A stretch of DNA of 64,000 bases from positions 1 through 64,000 of the forward strand of contig NZ_FWFP01000009.1 of assembly GCF_900172215.1 (NCBI RefSeq). The letters run 5' to 3'. This DNA comes from Ruegeria meonggei. Its GTDB lineage: Bacteria > Pseudomonadota > Alphaproteobacteria > Rhodobacterales > Rhodobacteraceae. Within the stretch, counting starts at the first letter, position 1. Each line of letters starts with the position of its first letter. The position numbers and the translations under genes are program-made. The notes under the pieces were generated by a model that was not told where the DNA came from, searched no databases, and was given only the letters and a program-made list of their open reading frames with translations. This document shows positions 54,698-63,333 of the stretch, piece by piece.

Positions 54698-54756
54698 CGG
54701 TAGTTATCCTCTCTCACTTGGATGCAAGGGGGATGGACCGGGTTCATTACGCAGTT

Positions 54757-54785
54757 GTGACAGTTTGACTGCAGTTTTGTGACAA
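54757..54785 (-). promoter_or_regulatory. Pho box (PhoB-binding site)
   Basis: On the minus strand three 7-base units stand exactly 11 bases apart: TTGTCAC, CTGCAGT and CTGTCAC, separated by 4-base A-rich spacers. This is the spacing and sequence of alphaproteobacterial Pho boxes (CTGTCAT-like). It is 60 bases from the start of the phytase-like esterase. Confidence 0.8.
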
Positions 54786-54800
54786 GCGTGAGGACAAGAC

Positions 54801-54826
54801 CGGCCACCGCGCTTTGGCGATGGCCG
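54801..54826 (-). terminator. Hairpin after gabD
   Basis: CGGCCACCGC and GCGATGGCCG pair over ten positions (one wobble) around a 6-base loop, seven bases after the gabD stop on the minus strand. No T-run is obvious. Confidence 0.5.
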
Positions 54827-54833
54827 CAATGGA

Positions 54834-56309
54834 TCAGACCGACAGGCAGACGTATTTCATTTCCAGATAATCTTCCATCCCGTGATGGCTGCCTTCGCGG
54901 CCCAGACCGGATTGCTTGACGCCGCCAAACGGACCCAGCTCGGTCGAGATGATGCCGGTGTTCACGCCGACGATGCCATATTCCAACGCCTCGGCCACCT
55001 TGTAGACGCGGCTTAGGTCCTTGGCATAGAAATACGAGGCCAGTCCAAAGATCGTGTCATTGGCCATTGCAATCACGTCGTCCTCATCGTCGAACTTGAA
55101 CAGCGGGGCCAGTGGGCCAAAGGTCTCGTCCTGGGCGACCAACATGTCCTGAGTCACTCCGGTCACGATAGTGGGCTGAAAGAAGGTGCCGCCCAGATCA
55201 TGGGGTAAGCCGCCGGTCAGAACCGCGCCGCCCTTGTCGGTGACGTCCTTGATATGTTCTTCGACCTTGGCCACGGCGTCGGAATTGATCAGCGGGCCGG
55301 TTGTGGTGCCATCAGCCAATCCGTCGCCAACCTGCAGCGCCTCGACCGCGGCCTTCAGCTTGGCGGCGAAGGCATCATAGACACCGGCTTGTACATAAAT
55401 CCGGTTGGCGCAGACGCAGGTCTGGCCGTTGTTGCGGAACTTGCACAGCATCGCGCCTTCGACGGCTGCGTCCAGGTCGGCGTCGTCAAACACGATGAAC
55501 GGCGCATTGCCGCCCAGCTCCATCGAGCACTTCATCACTTGTTCCGACGCCTGTCGCAGCAGGATGCGCCCCACTTCGGTCGAGCCGGTAAAGGTCAGCT
55601 TGCGCACGCCGGGGTTTTCGCAGAACTCCTTGCCGATCTCACTGGAGCGGGAAGATGGGACCACATTGAACACTCCCGCCGGGATGCCCGCCTGTTCGGC
55701 CAGAGCCCCCAGAACCAGAGCCGACAAGGGTGTTTCCGCCGCCGGGCGGGCAACAAAGGCACAACCCGCCGCCAGCGCTGGCCCGGCCTTGCGGGTAATC
55801 ATCGCGTTGGGAAAGTTCCACGGCGTGATCGAAGCCGCAACGCCGATGGGCTGTTTCAGAACCATGATCCGCTTGTCGCGCTGATGGCCGGGAATAGTCT
55901 CGCCATAAACCCGTTTGGCTTCTTCGCCAAAAAATTCGATGAAAGACGCGCCATAGCCGATTTCACCAACGGCCTCGGCCAGCGGCTTGCCCTGCTCGGC
56001 GGTTAGGATTTTGCCCAGATCCGCGGCGTTTTCCATCATCAGATCGAACCAGCGGCGCAGGATTACAGCGCGTTCCTTGCCGGTCAGCTTGGCCCATTCC
56101 TTTTGCGCGGCTTCGGCCTGCGCAATCGCGCCGGCGACCTGTGCACGGCTCAGGTCTGCGACCTCGGCCACCACATCGCCCCGCGCCGGGTTGGTCACTG
56201 CGAAAGTGCCGTTATCGCCGTCGACCCACTGCCCGCCGACATAGGCTTTGGTCACCAGAAGATCAGGGTTTTTCAGGATGGATTTCAGGTCTGTTGTTGC
56301 GTCCAGCAT
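54834..56309 (-). CDS. gabD: NAD(P)-dependent succinate-semialdehyde dehydrogenase
   Basis: This is a 491-residue aldehyde dehydrogenase. The general base lies in MELGGNAPFIVFDDADLDAA (first block) and the nucleophile in FRNNGQTCVCANR. ITPWNFPNAMITRK, FTGSTEVGRILL and the C-terminal GLGREGSHHGMEDYLEMKY are typical of GabD. It oxidises succinate semialdehyde to succinate, the last step of GABA breakdown. The ATG at 56309 is favoured by family N-termini; an upstream ATG at 56348 is unlikely. No GABA transaminase gene is next to it. Confidence 0.93.
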   Translation of the reverse strand: MLDATTDLKSILKNPDLLVTKAYVGGQWVDGDNGTFAVTNPARGDVVAEVADLSRAQVAGAIAQAEAAQKEWAKLTGKERAVILRRWFDLMMENAADLGKILTAEQGKPLAEAVGEIGYGASFIEFFGEEAKRVYGETIPGHQRDKRIMVLKQPIGVAASITPWNFPNAMITRKAGPALAAGCAFVARPAAETPLSALVLGALAEQAGIPAGVFNVVPSSRSSEIGKEFCENPGVRKLTFTGSTEVGRILLRQASEQVMKCSMELGGNAPFIVFDDADLDAAVEGAMLCKFRNNGQTCVCANRIYVQAGVYDAFAAKLKAAVEALQVGDGLADGTTTGPLINSDAVAKVEEHIKDVTDKGGAVLTGGLPHDLGGTFFQPTIVTGVTQDMLVAQDETFGPLAPLFKFDDEDDVIAMANDTIFGLASYFYAKDLSRVYKVAEALEYGIVGVNTGIISTELGPFGGVKQSGLGREGSHHGMEDYLEMKYVCLSV

Positions 56310-56578
56310 GGGTCGGCCTCCGGCAGAAATGATGTCCAGCGCACACAATCAGGTGGCGCCCGGATTGTCTATGTCCACTGTGCTGCGCGGATCGCTCCAG
56401 ATTTGATCAAATGTCGCCTGTGCATCCGGCCAACACTTCGCCATTCGCTTGTGCAAACGCGCTTTCATTTTGCTGATGAGTTTGCCAGAGTCCGCAGGAA
56501 TTTTGAGCCCAAGGGGATGTAAATGGACGTAACATTCCCTATCTTATTGGGTAAATAACGAAAAAGGGGACAGCAGAG

Positions 56579-57658
56579 ATGTCGAACCAGCAATTTGAAG
56601 CGCTGATTGAAGAAACGCAAACCAAAGTCCGCGAAAGCCAGTCGCAGATCGAAGGGCTGACCAGCCGGATCGAAGCTGCGCGCGCCAAGATCGGTACCGC
56701 CGAGGCCGATATCGACATCGAAAACGCCACGCTTGAGGACGTGCATGCCCATACCGAGGTGATGAACGCCAATATCGCTGAGCTGATCATGGGGCTGGAC
56801 GACGTCACCAGCGCCTTTTCCAAGGATTTCGACGAGATGCGCTCGAAATCTGGGTGGGAGAGCTTTGTTGGCATCTTTTCCAAAGGCAAATCTGAATCGA
56901 TGCGGCAGGAACGGATGCGCACGGCCAATATCGATGACAAGCTGCAGGACCTGATCGCCAAATCCGACGTGATCGTGAAGCTACTGGAGGGTCAGCTGTC
57001 CGTTTTGGAAGAACAGCGCGTCAAGGTTGAAGAAAACCTGACCGGTACGCTGGACGACCGTGAGGCGACCGTTGCCGAGTTGGAGGCTCTGCGGGTTGAG
57101 ATTCAAGGCATGGACCCAACCATTATCACGCTGGAGAACAAGATCAGCGTCGAACAGGACGCCGCCGCGCGCACCCAGTTGGAAACCGAACTGGCCGAGC
57201 TGAACAAGCAATACAACGCCAAGGTTCAGGAAGAGCAGGTCAAGCTGGCCAAGTCACAAACGCTGGAGCGCTATATCGAAAAGGGAAAGACCTGGGTCGA
57301 TTCACTGCAGAACCAGGCGGCGACACAGATGGTGCTGATCAACAAACTGCAGACAGACACACAACAACGCGTGGTGCTGTATGATGCCCTGACCAAATCG
57401 CTGAAAACCGCGCAGCAGCAGGACGTGGCCCACCGCATCAACGAGATCGGCGTGCAGACCGACCAAGAGGCGCAGACCGCCATGGCCGCCATCGGCACCG
57501 CGACCAACCAGAAAATGGCCGACATGCTCGAGGCGCATGAGGACCACATGGTCTTTGCCCGCGACGTGCTGGAAAAAAAGGCCAAGGCGGATGAACGCTT
57601 TGCCCGCCGGTTTGCCTCGATTGTCGAGAAGCATGATAAGAATTTGTATGGGGGCTGA
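56579..57658 (+). CDS. Coiled-coil protein, first gene of a conserved unknown operon
   Basis: This 359-residue protein is almost wholly alpha-helical. Heptad-rich stretches run from residue ~5 to 70 (SQSQIEGLTSRIEAARAKI) and from ~120 to 240 (LEGQLSVLEEQRVKVEENL, LETELAELNKQYN). A short non-helical GWESFVGIFSKGK patch sits near residue 95. The C-terminal third (VDSLQNQAATQMVLINKLQ onwards) loosely resembles TelA/KlaA toxic-anion-resistance proteins, but not enough to name it. No signal or membrane segment is seen. It is preceded by AAGGGG and followed after 20 bases by a small membrane gene; likely a scaffold or client-binding part of the complex. Confidence 0.8.
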   Translation: MSNQQFEALIEETQTKVRESQSQIEGLTSRIEAARAKIGTAEADIDIENATLEDVHAHTEVMNANIAELIMGLDDVTSAFSKDFDEMRSKSGWESFVGIFSKGKSESMRQERMRTANIDDKLQDLIAKSDVIVKLLEGQLSVLEEQRVKVEENLTGTLDDREATVAELEALRVEIQGMDPTIITLENKISVEQDAAARTQLETELAELNKQYNAKVQEEQVKLAKSQTLERYIEKGKTWVDSLQNQAATQMVLINKLQTDTQQRVVLYDALTKSLKTAQQQDVAHRINEIGVQTDQEAQTAMAAIGTATNQKMADMLEAHEDHMVFARDVLEKKAKADERFARRFASIVEKHDKNLYGG

Positions 57659-57678
57659 GGTAGTCGGCGAGATTTGAC

Positions 57679-57939
57679 GTGACGAAAGACGTATTCATTC
57701 TGCTCCTCAAGCTGCTAGCGATGTTCGGGTGCATAGTTGGAGCGATGCTTTTCGTATTTTTCGTAACTCAAAGGTTTTTGGGTGAATACGATTTCCTCTT
57801 CCAGCTAGTGGGCATATCCGTTGCACTCGGTAGCTTTTGGCTACTTCTGTATTCGGTGAGGATGCTCAAAGAAGAAATGCTGAAAATCGAAAAGAAACAT
57901 CGTCCATGGCTTTTCGATAGGTTTGGGAACCGTTTATGA
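57679..57939 (+). CDS. Small two-helix membrane protein in the AAA+ operon
   Basis: This 86-residue protein starts with GTG and has two membrane helices (around LLAMFGCIVGAMLFVFFV and LVGISVALGSFWLLLYS) and a basic C-terminal tail (KKHRPWLFDRFGNRL). It is visibly AT-richer than the genes on both sides, with more A/T-ending codons, so it may have arrived separately or evolve quickly. Its stop overlaps the next start as ATGA, so it is translationally coupled to the 372-residue protein. No family recognised. Confidence 0.75.
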   Translation: MTKDVFILLLKLLAMFGCIVGAMLFVFFVTQRFLGEYDFLFQLVGISVALGSFWLLLYSVRMLKEEMLKIEKKHRPWLFDRFGNRL

Positions 57940-59054
57940 GTGACCCCACCCAAGACCATGTCGGCCTGACCGACACCTTCGCCTCGCGCCGCTATTTCCG
58001 CAAATTCGAGGTGATCACTGTCCACCTCCTGCGCGTGGCAGCGACGATGGAGGCGGAGGGCGCGATCTCGAAACAAGAGGTGCGGATTGTGTCGCGCTAC
58101 CTCTCGGGGCTGCTCTACACGTTCCGGGCGCTCAGCATGAAATACCTGCTGGTCGGGCGCGATACAGGGCGGTTCTTTGGCAGCCTCGCCATGGACAAGC
58201 GCGACAGCGGGTTTCCGGTGGCTGCTGAGTTGTTGACCATGGCCAATGACGCGCAGCAGGCGCAGGTGCATCTGGCGAATATGCCGTCCGAAGACGACCT
58301 GAAAACCGACATGGTGCGGACCATCATTGGCGACCGGGAAATCCCCACCAAGCTGCAATTCGCGCTTTCTCAAAGGCTCTATTACGAGGAATTGTTGAAG
58401 GGTGAGCTGTTCTGGGCCCGCAACGATCCCGAATGCCACTGGATCGGAAATGAGGGCGAGCGGCGCAAGTTCATGATCCACTGGGCGGTTTATGACAGCC
58501 AGATTAACCTGCCGGTCATCTACCTGATGCAGTTGGAGGACAGCGGCAAGACCGCATTGCCGAAAGACCAACGCCGCTGGCCCGAAGTACAGGCACATCT
58601 GATGGCGCAGTCCTTGGGCGGTCTTAAACTGGTGACGATCGCGAAAGGGTTTGATCAGGATTTCGACGACCTGCACCCCAAACACCTACGCCGCATCCAT
58701 GTGGGGCCGATGTATTCCTCGGCCTATACCGAGCAATCCGGACCACTGCGGCAAGTGCTGGAAGACGCCCAGGCCCCACAAGGTCAGGACTGGGCTCTGG
58801 CCTGGACCATGGAGGAATTGGACAGCGCCGAGGTTGTCGAAGAACGCGCCGGCTGGTTCTCGACCGTCGAGCGCGAGGTCTTCGCACTGGACCCGTTCGG
58901 CGGGCAAGGGGCAGAAACCGGGGCAACGCGGACCCAGCGGTCGATCATCCTGCCCCAACGCCCGTTTCAGGTGCTGGCTGAACGAAATCCACCGGGCTTT
59001 GGTGATGTGCAAAAGTTTGTCGTCAGCAAAACCGGGCAGGTGCTGCGATATTGA
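57936..59054 (+). CDS. Conserved-looking 372-residue protein of unknown function, AAA+ operon
   Basis: This is a soluble, mixed alpha/beta protein. Features include an N-terminal helical part (YFRKFEVITVHLLRVAATME), a central RRKFMIHWAVYDSQINLPVI segment, and a C-terminal LDPFGGQGAE linker before a short end with QRPFQVLAERNPPGFGDVQK. No catalytic motif, Walker site or metal cluster is obvious, and no MIDAS-type motif is seen. It lies between a small membrane protein gene (4-base overlap) and the AAA+ ATPase gene (22 bases), so it is likely a partner or substrate adaptor of that ATPase. Confidence 0.8.
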   Translation: MSDPTQDHVGLTDTFASRRYFRKFEVITVHLLRVAATMEAEGAISKQEVRIVSRYLSGLLYTFRALSMKYLLVGRDTGRFFGSLAMDKRDSGFPVAAELLTMANDAQQAQVHLANMPSEDDLKTDMVRTIIGDREIPTKLQFALSQRLYYEELLKGELFWARNDPECHWIGNEGERRKFMIHWAVYDSQINLPVIYLMQLEDSGKTALPKDQRRWPEVQAHLMAQSLGGLKLVTIAKGFDQDFDDLHPKHLRRIHVGPMYSSAYTEQSGPLRQVLEDAQAPQGQDWALAWTMEELDSAEVVEERAGWFSTVEREVFALDPFGGQGAETGATRTQRSIILPQRPFQVLAERNPPGFGDVQKFVVSKTGQVLRY

Positions 59055-59076
59055 ACAAAGAAAAGGCGATTTTGAG

Positions 59077-61008
59077 ATGAGCTTGACGTCAGATCAGATG
59101 GAATTGCGCGAAGGCGACATTCGCAAGCACTACCCGGCGGCCACTGCTCTGCTAAACGGGTTCGATCATGCACCGCGGATTGCCAAGGCCGTTGCGGTGA
59201 CGACAGAACGGTCCCCGGGTGTGTCGACAGGACGGCGGTTCCGGTCCACCACGCCGGGGTTGGTGACGCGACGCACCGTGCGCGCCGACGGGGTGCATCT
59301 GGTGGAGCGGATCGAGGCTTCGGATGATGGCGATACGCTGGTGTCGCCCCCGCAGGCCACCACGCAGCAGGCGATCCGCCGCGCCATCGCCATCGCGCTG
59401 GCTGTGGCCGAAGCCTATGCGGAACAGACCCCGCTAGCCGATCTGAAACGCGCCAATCTGGCAGGTGACCTGCCTGCTGCGCGCAAGACTGAGTTCTCGG
59501 AACTGTTGACGGCTGAGGCGCTGATAACCTGCCATAGCTTTAGCAATGCGCTGGCCTATCTGATGTCCTCTCACTTAGGCGAAACCACCGTCGATATCGG
59601 TGAGATCGAAGAGGTCCTGACTGATAACGGCCAGCTTGCCCTGCACGGCGCGCTGTGGGAGCTGGACCAGACACTAGCCAAACATGCCTCCGACGATGCG
59701 CATCTGATCGCCGCCACCAGCGCCTATGCGGAACAACTGATGGACAAGGCCGCCCTGCGTGCGCAGTCGGCGGGCCATCTGGCCCCGTTCCAGAATGCCG
59801 CCTGGCATATCGAGGCCGATGATCTGACGATCCGGGGTTTTGAGCCGGCCTCCAAGGCGAAATCCACCACGCTCACCATGACGTTCAAGAAACCGAACGA
59901 AGTGGTCGGCAACCACATCGCCAAGTATCAGGCAATGAAGCTGGCCAAAATGGTGATGGCCTATGACTTCGACCGCCGCCTGAACCCGTTCGCCGAACTC
60001 GGCGGGTTCATCTTCACCTTCATGGGCGATGGCAAACCGGGCACCGGCAAGACTACCCTGATCCAGATGATGGCCGGGCTGATCAACGACTATTGCCACA
60101 ACGCGGGTTATCCGTTCCGCTATCAGAACCTGAGCACCGACAATATCGACAGCTATCAGGGCAAGTCCGGCCAAAACGCCAAGGCGTTTATCAACACGAT
60201 CCTCGACCCTTCGGTCATTGGCTTTGGCACCATTGACGACATTGACCAATTGGCGGGCAAGCGCGGTGACAGGCAATCGTCAGCCGGGCAACTGGAAATC
60301 ACCGCCGTACTGATGGAGAGCTTTGCCGGCGCCAACACCGTCGTGCGCGGCAACTGCACCTTTGGTATGTTCTCGAACTACCCCGAGAATGTGGACGACG
60401 CCCTGCGTCAGCGGGCGGGTGCGCGGTTCCTGGTGGACGGGCCGCAAACGCGCGAGGATTACATCGACATCCTGCACCTGCTGATGGGCCGCAACCACGG
60501 CATTCCGCTGGGCGAACACGAAGCGTATGCAGCGCAAGAGATCAAAAAGGCCGTCGCCGCCAGTTTCGAAAGCCATTCCCGCCCGCATGAGGACGCTCTG
60601 CTGCAGGTTTATGACCGGGTGTCCGGCGATATCGGCCAGATGGATACGATTGCCAAGATGGGTACCTATCTCAAGGCGATCCAGCAGGCGGATGAACGGT
60701 TCACTGGTCGCGCGATCAAGAACATCACCGACGCGGTCAAGGTTCGCGCGATGGACTTTGAGCTGCCCGACGAATGGATGGAAAACCCCGACCTGTTCCT
60801 GACCCGCGACTACGACACCAAGAAGGCCATGATCGAGGACCTGCGCCAGCCGATCACGGTGGAAATGGTAATCCAAGAGATCAACCGCTACGCCGACAGC
60901 GAGTTCCGCTATGCCGACAAGAGCGACGAGGTCGCCATAGAAAACGCGGTGCGTGAGATGGGCCGGATGGAAGAGGCCAAGCGGCGGTATCTGGAGGGGA
61001 AGGGGTGA
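59077..61008 (+). CDS. AAA+ ATPase of an undescribed membrane-associated operon
   Basis: This is a 643-residue protein. About 300 N-terminal residues of unknown fold precede one AAA+ module. Walker A is GDGKPGTGKTTL (residues ~317-328), Walker B is FGTIDDIDQ (Asp pair ~387), and a sensor-1-like Asn plus arginine finger candidates lie in FGMFSNYPENVDDALRQRAG followed by ARFLVDGP. All key residues are present, so the enzyme should hydrolyse ATP. It has no membrane segment. The start at 59077 follows AAGAAAAGG by a short gap; an upstream in-frame extension would run through the previous gene. Four-base overlap with the next gene. Confidence 0.88.
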   Translation: MSLTSDQMELREGDIRKHYPAATALLNGFDHAPRIAKAVAVTTERSPGVSTGRRFRSTTPGLVTRRTVRADGVHLVERIEASDDGDTLVSPPQATTQQAIRRAIAIALAVAEAYAEQTPLADLKRANLAGDLPAARKTEFSELLTAEALITCHSFSNALAYLMSSHLGETTVDIGEIEEVLTDNGQLALHGALWELDQTLAKHASDDAHLIAATSAYAEQLMDKAALRAQSAGHLAPFQNAAWHIEADDLTIRGFEPASKAKSTTLTMTFKKPNEVVGNHIAKYQAMKLAKMVMAYDFDRRLNPFAELGGFIFTFMGDGKPGTGKTTLIQMMAGLINDYCHNAGYPFRYQNLSTDNIDSYQGKSGQNAKAFINTILDPSVIGFGTIDDIDQLAGKRGDRQSSAGQLEITAVLMESFAGANTVVRGNCTFGMFSNYPENVDDALRQRAGARFLVDGPQTREDYIDILHLLMGRNHGIPLGEHEAYAAQEIKKAVAASFESHSRPHEDALLQVYDRVSGDIGQMDTIAKMGTYLKAIQQADERFTGRAIKNITDAVKVRAMDFELPDEWMENPDLFLTRDYDTKKAMIEDLRQPITVEMVIQEINRYADSEFRYADKSDEVAIENAVREMGRMEEAKRRYLEGKG

Positions 61009-61355
61009 CTGGAGGACTTTTTCTCATCCTCGCCACATTGATCGCGGCCTGTATCTTTTTCGGGATCGCTATGGCCCGAAGGCGGCCAGGTAAACTTTCC
61101 TCATTCGCGCAGCTTTGCCTGATCATTTTTGCGATCTGTTATGTATGGAGTTCGCTGTTTGAGATTTGGATGAACGGCGCTTCATTGGACAATGCGGAGT
61201 CCTTGCTGCACGCTTTTGGCCCCGGACAGATGCCAACGTATTTCCTAAAAAATGCGTTCATCTGGTTCATACCGGCTACGTTGATTGCAGCCATCAGCTT
61301 TGGGTTGACGCGTGCGCGAATAGTGAGTTCTCGCGATAATTTGGAGCAGCGCTGA
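61005..61355 (+). CDS. Small membrane protein in the AAA+ operon (116 residues)
   Basis: It starts with GTG overlapping the ATPase stop (GTGA) and has three hydrophobic segments: LFLILATLIAACIFFGIAM, LCLIIFAICYVWSSLFEIW and AFIWFIPATLIAAISFGL. Two short basic loops follow the positive-inside rule. No family recognised. It and the next gene are similar in size and hydrophobic layout, and both sit between the ATPase and the DUF6638-like gene, so they may be subunits that anchor the ATPase complex. Confidence 0.75.
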   Translation: MTGGLFLILATLIAACIFFGIAMARRRPGKLSSFAQLCLIIFAICYVWSSLFEIWMNGASLDNAESLLHAFGPGQMPTYFLKNAFIWFIPATLIAAISFGLTRARIVSSRDNLEQR

Positions 61356-61373
61356 GGCTGGGAATAGGAGACA

Positions 61374-61721
61374 ATGATTGCATTAGCATTGATAGGTATG
61401 ATTGCGTTAGTCGCTATCCTAAGCTCAGGGGTTGGTGGAGCGATAGCATGGAAACAGGGCAAGAAAACAAAGACCCGGGAGGTTTCTAAAACAGCTGGCT
61501 TATTGACCTCGCTAATGGCCCTTGTGTGCCTTTCCGTCTTTGTTAGTTTCTTAATTTCCTATTTCTTCGATGGGCTAAATTGGGTCATTGGTGGCGAAAC
61601 AACATTTGCTATGTATGTCGAAGCGATGGCGTTCTTGGCACTCAGATCCCTGACAGTTGCTGTTCCATTCGTTTGTTTTTGTTTCTTTTTTTCCGCATGT
61701 AGGGCAGGTAATACACAATGA
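61374..61721 (+). CDS. Small membrane protein in the AAA+ operon (115 residues)
   Basis: This protein has three hydrophobic segments (LALIGMIALVAILSSGVGGA, LLTSLMALVCLSVFVSFLI and LTVAVPFVCFCFFFSAC). The C-terminal cysteines lie within or near the last helix. The gene is clearly AT-richer than its neighbours and uses rare A/T-ending codons. Its stop overlaps the next start (ATGA). This composition against tight coupling suggests that small membrane genes have been swapped into an otherwise stable operon. Confidence 0.75.
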   Translation: MIALALIGMIALVAILSSGVGGAIAWKQGKKTKTREVSKTAGLLTSLMALVCLSVFVSFLISYFFDGLNWVIGGETTFAMYVEAMAFLALRSLTVAVPFVCFCFFFSACRAGNTQ

Positions 61722-63055
61722 TCCGCCTCATCGAAAAAGGCCTGATGTTTGGCAATCTCGTCCACATCTCCAGCCCGGCTCTGGTCGAGCGGTATAACCG
61801 CGCGCTGCAACATCTTGCGGACAAGACCACGGCGCTGACAGATTTCCACGTCGATATCTCGGGCTATTCGCCGGAGGTGGGGATTGAGTTGGAGGATGAG
61901 CTCTACCTCAACCCCAACGGGGTCAACCGGCAGTTCATCCTGCTGACAACCGAGCAGAAACGCGCGCCGCTGCTGAACGTCAAATTCTCGACCTCGCGCG
62001 ATATCCTGCGCGAATTTATCGAAATGAACGAGGCGCAGCTGTTCGCCCTGACCGCCACCGATGCAGTGGCCGGAGAGCTGGTGAACTCGGTCATCAAACT
62101 CAGCACCCCGCGCGATCTGTTCAACCTGCACAAGATCGAGGTTGAAGTCGACACCGCAGGCGGCACCCTGCGCAAAGCTCAACAATTGGCGGGCATGGTC
62201 GAAAAATTCAAATCCGAAGAAGACGCCTGGTTTGATGACGTGCTGATCGCCCGGATGATCGAAACGGCAAAGGAAACCGGCGACGTAACGCGCAACCCGG
62301 TGCGTCCGCACCACACCGCCTTCGAGCAGCGCAACTTCTGGACGGCGCATTTTGGCGGGCTGTATCTGTTCCCGGACATGGACCACCCGGCTGCGATCTG
62401 CATGGGTGAAAAGCCCGATGATCTGCCGATCAAATACACCTTTGACCCCTCGCAGAGGAACCAGATTGCCAAGTTCCTGGATTACAACGATCTGGTCGAA
62501 CCCATCGTCAAAGCGCGCGGCGTGGATGCCGCCGCGATCCTGCGGCAAAAGATGGATTTCCTGACTATCGACGCTGCCGCAAATGCCGACGTCGACCTCA
62601 GCGCTTTGGATCGCAGCGACATGCGGCGTCTGGCCCGCAACCACGCTGAGCATCTTCCCGAGGCCTATCACGGATTGGCGCAGCTGCTGCGCTGGGCGAC
62701 TGATGGCGGGCAGTGGCCGCGTATCACCTCGGATCACCCGGCCTACTTCTATACCCTGCGCGCCGCCGATACCCCGAACCGCGATCTGGTGAACATGCTG
62801 CTGGCCGAGCTTGCGCCCTTGGACCCGCGCCAGATGTTCATCTGCCACAAGGAACTGTTTTACAGCACCTATGCGTCCTGGCCAGAGACCAAAAAAGCCT
62901 ATGTTGCCGACTTCCTTGCGCGCGAGTATCAGGTGGACAAATCAGGCGCTCGCGCCGCGCTGTTCGGGCACGAGCCGGACATGAGCGGTGACGACCGCGT
63001 CAGCGAGGCGCTGATTTCGCGTGTTGGCCCCTGGGGTGCGGTGAGGAAAGGTTAA
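61718..63055 (+). CDS. DUF6638-like protein, AAA+ operon
   Basis: This is a 445-residue soluble protein. It begins MIRLIEKGLMFGNLVHISSP, with LTDFHVDISGYSPEVGIELE near residue 45, features I associate with DUF6638 proteins of alphaproteobacteria (from memory, not a search). The rest includes AFEQRNFWTAHFGGLYLFPD and a C-terminal MFICHKELFYSTYASWPETK. No catalytic signature is visible. It overlaps the small membrane gene before it by four bases and is one base from the next. As one of two large unknown proteins beside the ATPase it is likely a core subunit. Confidence 0.75.
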   Translation: MIRLIEKGLMFGNLVHISSPALVERYNRALQHLADKTTALTDFHVDISGYSPEVGIELEDELYLNPNGVNRQFILLTTEQKRAPLLNVKFSTSRDILREFIEMNEAQLFALTATDAVAGELVNSVIKLSTPRDLFNLHKIEVEVDTAGGTLRKAQQLAGMVEKFKSEEDAWFDDVLIARMIETAKETGDVTRNPVRPHHTAFEQRNFWTAHFGGLYLFPDMDHPAAICMGEKPDDLPIKYTFDPSQRNQIAKFLDYNDLVEPIVKARGVDAAAILRQKMDFLTIDAAANADVDLSALDRSDMRRLARNHAEHLPEAYHGLAQLLRWATDGGQWPRITSDHPAYFYTLRAADTPNRDLVNMLLAELAPLDPRQMFICHKELFYSTYASWPETKKAYVADFLAREYQVDKSGARAALFGHEPDMSGDDRVSEALISRVGPWGAVRKG

Positions 63056-63056
63056 G

Positions 63057-63323
63057 ATGTTCGGAGCGCTACGCTTGTTTCTGATTTTACTGGTTGTCCA
63101 GACGATTGCCTATTTTGCGCTGTCTCTGTATTCGCGGAGCGTTCGTCGGCGCAAACTGGCGGATTGGTGGGACGCGAAGGGTAAAACCGGTAACAAGGAA
63201 GCTTTTGTCGCGCGCGGGCTTCACGTCTATGACAATTCGTTTCGTCGCAAGCTGATCTTGGGTGTCTACATTGTGCCCTGGCTGGCGATTGGCGCGCTGA
63301 TCTATATTGTGAACTATATGTGA
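63057..63323 (+). CDS. Small two-helix membrane protein in the AAA+ operon (88 residues)
   Basis: It has an N-terminal membrane helix (LRLFLILLVVQTIAYFALSL), a basic cytoplasmic loop (SRSVRRRKLADWWDAKGK) and a second helix (LILGVYIVPWLAIGALIYI). It starts one base after the DUF6638-like gene's stop and is followed by the last gene after 10 bases. Composition is like the surrounding genes. Function unknown. Confidence 0.75.
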   Translation: MFGALRLFLILLVVQTIAYFALSLYSRSVRRRKLADWWDAKGKTGNKEAFVARGLHVYDNSFRRKLILGVYIVPWLAIGALIYIVNYM

Positions 63324-63333
63324 GGGTTACGGC

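Noticed and set aside
56579-57658. Assigning the coiled-coil protein to TelA (toxic anion resistance)
   Set aside because: Only the C-terminal third is loosely similar, and coiled coils give misleading similarity. No other tellurite-type gene is nearby.
58651-59076. N-terminal extension of the AAA+ ATPase frame
   Set aside because: It runs through the 3' part of the preceding gene in another frame and reads as a basic, low-complexity shadow. The ATG at 59077 has a suitable ribosome-binding region.
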